Below are positions 60,174 to 64,000 of a DNA stretch of 64,000 bases, piece after piece. The notes beneath the pieces were generated by a model. That model made no database searches and was not told where the DNA came from. It saw only the letters and a list, made by a program, of their open reading frames with translations. The DNA comes from Rhizohabitans arisaemae. GTDB lineage: Bacteria > Actinomycetota > Actinomycetes > Streptosporangiales > Streptosporangiaceae. Location: positions 1,612,001 through 1,676,000 of the forward strand of contig NZ_BLRH01000060.1 in NCBI RefSeq assembly GCF_025996515.1, given 5' to 3'. Position 1 is the stretch's first letter. Each line of letters opens with the position of its first letter. A program made the translations under genes and the position numbers.

Positions 60174-61013
60174 ATGACGATAGAGCTCACTCCACTTGAT
60201 CAACCGACCCGTTCCGATCTGACCGTCTTCAGCTACGGCGGAGGGTGGCAGTCAACCGCCGCGCTGGTTCTGGCCGCTCGTGGTGACCTGCCTTACCGCA
60301 CGTTCCTGTTCGCCAACGTCGGCGCCGACTCCGAGCACCCGGCGACGCTTGCCTACATCAGTGAGCACGCGGCCCCCTTCGCCGAACGGCACGGAATCGC
60401 GCTGCACCTTTTGGATCGACTCCGGCGCGATGGCAGCGTGGAAACCCTCTACGGACGGCTCACCAAGCCCGGATCCCGCTCACTGCCGATCCCGGTCCGG
60501 ATGAGCAACGGCGCCCCGGGCACCCGGAGCTGTACAGCCGACTTCAAGATCCGCGTGATCGGGCGGTGGCTCAAAGCCCACGGCGCATCGGGAGAGCACC
60601 CGGCGACGGTGGGCATCGGAATCTCCCTGGATGAGATCCACCGGGCGAACGCCCGCCGGTGCGAACCCTACGAACAGATCGTCTACCCGCTGCTTGATCT
60701 GCGGATTCGCCGGGCCGACTGCCCGTCGATCATCCGGTCCGCCGGACTCCCTGTCCCGCCTAAGTCCTCGTGCTGGTTCTGCCCGTTCCACCGGCTCAGC
60801 GCCTGGGCCGACATGCGCCGCGAACAGCCCGAACTCTTCGCCAAGTCGTGTGCGCTGGAAACCCTGCTCAACGGGCGCCGGACCGAGCTGGGCAAGGACC
60901 CGGTGTGGCTCACCCGGTATGCGGCCCCGCTGGATGAGGTCGTTCCGGCCGATGACGTCCTGCCGCTCGACCTGGGCGACGGCGGATGCGATTCCGGATG
61001 GTGCTTCACATGA
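60174..61013 (+). CDS. PP-loop ATPase of the PAPS-reductase-like family
   Basis: The protein has 279 residues. The PP-loop appears as LTVFSYGGGWQSTAALVLAA, where sulfate-activating enzymes have SGGxDS. Four conserved cysteines lie in RSCTADFKIRVIG and SSCWFCPFH, with two more at the C-terminus (CDSGWC). Proteins of this kind are frequent on actinophages and AICEs and are often called phosphoadenosine phosphosulfate reductases, but there is no sulfur-assimilation gene here. A role in nucleic-acid thiolation or nucleotide chemistry is possible. Its stop overlaps the next start. Confidence 0.75.
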   Translation: MTIELTPLDQPTRSDLTVFSYGGGWQSTAALVLAARGDLPYRTFLFANVGADSEHPATLAYISEHAAPFAERHGIALHLLDRLRRDGSVETLYGRLTKPGSRSLPIPVRMSNGAPGTRSCTADFKIRVIGRWLKAHGASGEHPATVGIGISLDEIHRANARRCEPYEQIVYPLLDLRIRRADCPSIIRSAGLPVPPKSSCWFCPFHRLSAWADMRREQPELFAKSCALETLLNGRRTELGKDPVWLTRYAAPLDEVVPADDVLPLDLGDGGCDSGWCFT

Positions 61014-61183
61014 CCGGGCGAACCTACCTCGAACGCGGCGAACCCGTCGTAGTGCTCATCGCCTGGGGACCCGGCGGAGGTCCCCGCAACGTCCTCATCC
61101 AGCGCGCCGACGGGACCCGGGTTGTCCGGCCGTTCCGCGGCCTGCGCCGGGTCCCTGACACCACCGGATCGGAGACCCCGTGA
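61010..61183 (+). CDS. Small AICE protein of unknown function
   Basis: This 57-residue beta-rich protein (MTGRTYLERGEPVVVLIAWG, then RNVLIQRADGTRVVRPFRGL) has ATG at 61010 overlapping the PP-loop gene stop, while its own stop overlaps the primase start (GTGA). The predicted all-beta, SH3-like size and the coupled position before a primase suggest a replication accessory role. No family is recognised. Confidence 0.65.
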   Translation: MTGRTYLERGEPVVVLIAWGPGGGPRNVLIQRADGTRVVRPFRGLRRVPDTTGSETP

Positions 61184-61962
61184 ACACCAACCCTCTCCTG
61201 GCCGCCGCGCTGGCACTCATCGCCCGTGGCCGACGTGTCTTTCCGTGCCAGCCGGGGGGCAAGCGGCCGTTGGGTCGGCTGGTCCCGAACGGTTTCCACG
61301 GGGCGAGCGCAGATTCTGAGTTGGTCGCATGGTGGTGGCGGCAGGTGCCGCACGCCAACGTCGCCGTCCCCACCGGCCTGGGCACCGTCGATGTGCTGGA
61401 TGTCGACGTCAAGGAGACCGGAAGCGGGTACCCGGCATTCAACCGGCTCAAGCAGGCGGGATTGCTGCCCGCACCGCTCGCGGTGATCTCCACCCCGTCG
61501 GGCGGGCTGCACTGCTACTACCCCGGGACCGGCCAGTCGTGCGGGTCGCTGCCTGCCTGCCACCTGGACTTCAAAGCCGCCGGCGGCTACGTCCTGGTAC
61601 CGCCGAGCACGGTCGGCGGCAGGCGGTACACGGTGCTCTCCAGGCCCGGCCTCACGCAGAACCAACTCAACTGGGGTGAAGTCCGCCGCTTTCTCGATCC
61701 GCCCCGGCCCCGCACCGTACGCCCTGCAAGCCCGCCGCAGAGCAGCGGAACCGGTATTCCCGGGCTCGCCGCATGGCTCGCCACCCAGACCAAAGGCAAC
61801 CGGAACCGCGGCCTGTTCTGGGCGTGCTGCCGCGCCGTGGAGAACGGCGCCGACGAAGCCGACCTTGACCAGCTGGTCACCGTGATCGTCGCCCAGGGCC
61901 TCGACGAGCGTGAGGCCCGCCGTACAGCCGCCGACGCGTTCCGCCTTTCCGGCCGACGCTGA
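61180..61962 (+). CDS. Bifunctional DNA primase/polymerase (prim-pol), AICE replication
   Basis: This 260-residue protein starts NTNPLLAAALALIARGRRVF-P at GTG 61180 and continues with CQPGGKRPLGRLVPNGFHGA, the N-terminal prim-pol signature. The catalytic acidic pair is in TVDVLDVDVKETGSGY, and further blocks are STPSGGLHCYYP and DFKAAGGYVLVPPS. A short C-terminal helical part (NRGLFWACCRAVENGADEAD) follows. Together with the downstream DUF3631 ATPase it forms the RepAM-type replication module seen in many AICEs. Confidence 0.9.
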   Translation: MNTNPLLAAALALIARGRRVFPCQPGGKRPLGRLVPNGFHGASADSELVAWWWRQVPHANVAVPTGLGTVDVLDVDVKETGSGYPAFNRLKQAGLLPAPLAVISTPSGGLHCYYPGTGQSCGSLPACHLDFKAAGGYVLVPPSTVGGRRYTVLSRPGLTQNQLNWGEVRRFLDPPRPRTVRPASPPQSSGTGIPGLAAWLATQTKGNRNRGLFWACCRAVENGADEADLDQLVTVIVAQGLDEREARRTAADAFRLSGRR

Positions 61963-61980
61963 CCATATCCGGGAGACACC

Positions 61981-63207
61981 ATGACCGACCTGAACCAGCC
62001 CGAACCCGATGGTGCCATGCTGCTTGACCAGCTGCTCGACGCGTTGAACCGGTTCGTCATCCTGCCATCGCAGGAAGCCACCTGGTCCGTCGCACTGTGG
62101 ATCGCCGCCACCCACGCTCAACCGGCGTGGGCGCATGCGCCGCGCCTGGTCATCAAGGCGCCGGAGAAGCGGTGCGGCAAGTCACGCCTGCTGGACGTGG
62201 TGGAGGCGACGTGCCACGCGCCGGTGATCACGGTGAACGCCTCACCGGCCGCGGTCTACCGCTCCGTCACCGGGGACCCGCCGACGCTCCTGGTGGACGA
62301 AGCAGACACGATCTTCGGGGCCAAAGACGGCAACGAGGACCTTCGCGGGTTGCTCAACGCCGGACACCAGCGGAACCGGCCCGCGCTCAGATACGACGCC
62401 AACAGCGGCACCGTGGAGTCCATCCCCACCTTCGCCATGGCCGCGCTGGCGGGAATCGGCTCCATGCCCGACACCATCGAAGACCGCGCCGTGGTCGTCC
62501 GGATGCGCCGGCGGCTGCCCGGGGAATCGGTGGCACCGTTCCGCAACCGTCGCGACCGCAAGCCGCTGCGTCGTCTGGCCGCCGCGTTGAACGAGTGGCT
62601 CCGCGCCAACCTCGCCGACCTCGAAGCCGCCGAACCCCCGATGCCGGTGGAGGACCGGGCCGCCGACACCTGGGAACCCCTGGTCGCCGTGGCCGACCTC
62701 GCCGGGGGTCACTGGCCCGACCGGGCCCGTGCGGCCGTGGTCGCGCTGACCGAGGCCGCCCAGGACAACGGGGCGCCGTCGACCCGAATCCGGCTGCTCA
62801 CCGACTGCCGGACCGCGTTCGGACGCGATACGGCCTTACCGACCGGGGTTCTCCTGGACCGCCTGAAAAGCGACCCGGAAGCCCCGTGGATCGACCACGG
62901 GCCGACGGGGCTCACCGCGATGAAACTCGCCGTCCTGCTGCGCGAGTACGACATCAAGTCCGGCAACGTGCGGTTCCCCGACGGCAGCCAGTCCAAGGGG
63001 TACCAGCGCGCTGATTTCGCCGACGCGTGGGCCCGTTACTGCCCCGAAGACGAGCGCCCGGCCGACGTCGAAGCCGCGGTGTTGCCCTTCGACCCCCGGG
63101 GTGGCCGTCCCAGCCGTCCCAGCCGTCCCGTCGCAGGTCAACCCTGGGACGGCTCAGATCGTGGGACGGCTCAAGCCGTCCCACCCCCAACCCGTGGGAC
63201 GGCTTGA
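61981..63207 (+). CDS. DUF3631 ATPase (replication helicase-like)
   Basis: The protein has 408 residues. A P-loop-like segment lies at about residue 61 (VIKAPEKRCGKSRLLDVVEA), Walker B in PTLLVDEADTIFGAKDGNED, a sensor region in MAALAGIGSMPDTIEDRAVV, then the DUF3631 domain proper (APFRNRRDRKPLRRLAAALN, GHWPDRARAAVVALTEAAQD, KGYQRADFADAWARYCPED). It probably unwinds or melts the AICE origin with the prim-pol. The last about 50 codons run through iterated 9-mers, so the C-terminus (GGRPSRPSRPVAG) is repeat-encoded and its stop lies in a hairpin. Confidence 0.85.
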   Translation: MTDLNQPEPDGAMLLDQLLDALNRFVILPSQEATWSVALWIAATHAQPAWAHAPRLVIKAPEKRCGKSRLLDVVEATCHAPVITVNASPAAVYRSVTGDPPTLLVDEADTIFGAKDGNEDLRGLLNAGHQRNRPALRYDANSGTVESIPTFAMAALAGIGSMPDTIEDRAVVVRMRRRLPGESVAPFRNRRDRKPLRRLAAALNEWLRANLADLEAAEPPMPVEDRAADTWEPLVAVADLAGGHWPDRARAAVVALTEAAQDNGAPSTRIRLLTDCRTAFGRDTALPTGVLLDRLKSDPEAPWIDHGPTGLTAMKLAVLLREYDIKSGNVRFPDGSQSKGYQRADFADAWARYCPEDERPADVEAAVLPFDPRGGRPSRPSRPVAGQPWDGSDRGTAQAVPPPTRGTA

Positions 63208-63274
63208 GCCGTCCCAGAATCCAAGCCGTCCCAGCCTGACCAGCACAAATGAGCCTGGGACGGCTGGGACGGCT
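63103..63274. repeat. GGGACGGCT iterons (candidate AICE replication origin)
   Basis: The 9-mer GGGACGGCT occurs five times (63146, 63163, 63196, 63257, 63266) and its complement five times (63112, 63121, 63174, 63207, 63224), plus one near-match at 63103. Two pairs form perfect hairpins at 63163-63182 and 63196-63215 with 2-base loops. The field straddles the end of the DUF3631 gene and the gap before xis. Confidence 0.75.
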
Positions 63275-63323
63275 ACCCCCCTCGGAATGTGCCACCCACG
63301 CAACCACAGAGGAGATCGCCATC

Positions 63324-63539
63324 ATGCCCACCACGATCGAGAGTGACCGGCTCTATCGCGTGCCGGAAGCCGTACTTCTTCTAGGTCTGAGCCGTAGCAA
63401 GGTCTACGAACTTCTCAAGTCCCGACGTCTGGAGTCGGTCAAAGAGGGGGGATCTCGACGCATCCCCGCATCCTCCATCGCGGCCTACGTGGCCCTGCTT
63501 CGCAGCGAATCAGGAAGCACTAGAGCCAACGCCGCCTAG
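63324..63539 (+). CDS. xis: Excisionase (MerR-like helix-turn-helix, Xis)
   Basis: This 71-residue protein carries LYRVPEAVLLLGLSRSKVYE, LLKSRRLESVKEGGSRRIPA and SSIAAYVALL, the excisionase-type winged helix. ATG at 63324 has AGAGGAG at a 9-bp spacer; an upstream in-frame start would run through the repeat field. Lying 75 bp before the integrase gene, it is the usual directionality factor that binds attachment-site arms and allows excision. Confidence 0.9.
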   Translation: MPTTIESDRLYRVPEAVLLLGLSRSKVYELLKSRRLESVKEGGSRRIPASSIAAYVALLRSESGSTRANAA

Positions 63540-63614
63540 ATCTTGTCCCCACGTCGGATCGCAGGGATGACGGCTGAACAGACCGTCATCCCCGATCACT
63601 AAGGAGCACTCGCT

Positions 63615-64000
63615 ATGACCAAACGACGTAGCCGTGGCGACGGTGGCCTTCACTGGGACGAAAAGCGTCAACGGTGGATTGCCACGGCGAGTCTCGGCTA
63701 CACGCCGGACGGAAAGCGGATCACCAAACGGGGCAGTGGCACAACCAAGACCGAAGCGAAGAACAAGCTCAAGGAAGTGCTTCGCGACTACGAGGATGGG
63801 TTGGCCATCGCTTCCTCGGACTACACGGTTGGACATGCCGTCAACGACTGGTTGGCCTACGGGCTCAACGGCCGGGACGAAGGCACGGTGACCACCTGCA
63901 CGATCCTGTGCAAGACCCACGTCATCCCTGCGTTGGGCGCCCGGAAGCTTCGGGACCTCAGCGCCGAAGACGTGGACAAATGGCTTGCCGGCAAGGGGAA
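63615..64000 (+). CDS. int: Tyrosine site-specific integrase, N-terminal part (cut by window end)
   Basis: The first 128 codons are present. ATG at 63615 has AAGGAG at 63601-63606. Residues 1-55 form an arm-binding AP2-like domain (GGLHWDEKRQRWIATASLGY, then TPDGKRITKRGSG); residues 62-128 begin the SAM-like core-binding domain (YTVGHAVNDWLAYGL, then THVIPALGARKLRDLSAEDV). The catalytic domain with its Arg-His-Arg-Tyr residues lies outside the window. It should integrate the element at the 3' end of tRNA-Pro. Confidence 0.92.
   Translation, partial: MTKRRSRGDGGLHWDEKRQRWIATASLGYTPDGKRITKRGSGTTKTEAKNKLKEVLRDYEDGLAIASSDYTVGHAVNDWLAYGLNGRDEGTVTTCTILCKTHVIPALGARKLRDLSAEDVDKWLAGKG

Larger units (their letters stand above)
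51795..64000. mobile_element. Actinomycete integrative and conjugative element (AICE), right end outside window
   Basis: The left boundary is the tRNA-Pro fragment. Gene order is cargo methyltransferase, GntR repressor, small proteins with a WhiB-like one, Spd-type membrane proteins, TraB/FtsK translocase, repeats, PP-loop protein, prim-pol, DUF3631 ATPase, Xis and Int. This is the pSAM2-like AICE plan (regulation, spread, transfer, replication, integration). The integrase is cut by the window end, and the intact tRNA-Pro should follow it. Confidence 0.88.

Overview
The window is high-GC actinobacterial DNA. Gene content and order (fbaA-DUF3151-purA, a kinase with tandem HAMP-like repeats, ECF sigma factors, a WhiB-family protein, an Erm methylase and an actinomycete integrative element) fit a filamentous actinomycete. 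The Streptosporangiales are my best guess, but this is inference only; there is no rRNA or intact tRNA in the window to fix the taxon.

Region 1 (about 1-46,900) is chromosomal backbone. It opens with the end of a surface-sugar locus (nucleotide-sugar dehydrogenase, glycosyltransferase, DUF4434-like protein). Next come an NrtR-like regulator, a PspC-domain protein, a HisC/Pat aminotransferase, an EamA transporter, a large regulator and a MurA. A purine block follows: purC, purB, purD and purA, interleaved with membrane proteins, CorA and GDPD. fbaA, a DedA protein and pyrE come next. Then there is a signalling stretch: an ECF sigma factor fused to an anti-sigma zinc motif, membrane helix and extracellular domain; a NYN protein; a response regulator; a 1397-residue hybrid kinase; and a divergent PP2C phosphatase. 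After these lie an S9 peptidase-like protein with Thr at the nucleophile position, a secreted protein, a GntR / anti-sigma-like ATPase / small-protein cassette, an Erm rRNA methylase with a possible leader ORF, the pxpABC 5-oxoprolinase operon, a secreted propeller-like protein, a GNAT enzyme and an ECF sigma factor with its membrane partner.

Region 2 (about 46,900-51,840) is an accretion island. Two collinear 94-bp copies of a tRNA-Pro 3' end with its terminator lie 4,835 bp apart in the same orientation. Between them are a protein built of five 47-residue repeats, a divergent HxlR regulator / MFS exporter / alpha-beta hydrolase cassette, and a block of tandem noncoding repeats. This looks like the scar of an older integration at the same tRNA site.

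Region 3 (51,795-64,000, running off the right edge) is an actinomycete integrative and conjugative element (AICE). Its left end is the tRNA-Pro fragment. Just inside lies a four-repeat CRISPR array with no cas genes. Then come a methyltransferase-like cargo gene, a GntR repressor with a perfect 24-bp palindrome, small TM, zinc-ribbon-like and WhiB-like proteins, Spd-type membrane proteins, and a TraB/FtsK-type DNA translocase followed by a field of GGACACC repeats that resembles a clt transfer locus. Next are a PP-loop ATPase, a prim-pol primase, a DUF3631 ATPase whose 3' end carries ten copies of a 9-mer (a candidate replication origin), an excisionase and the start of a tyrosine integrase. 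The intact tRNA-Pro gene is predicted to lie beyond position 64,000.
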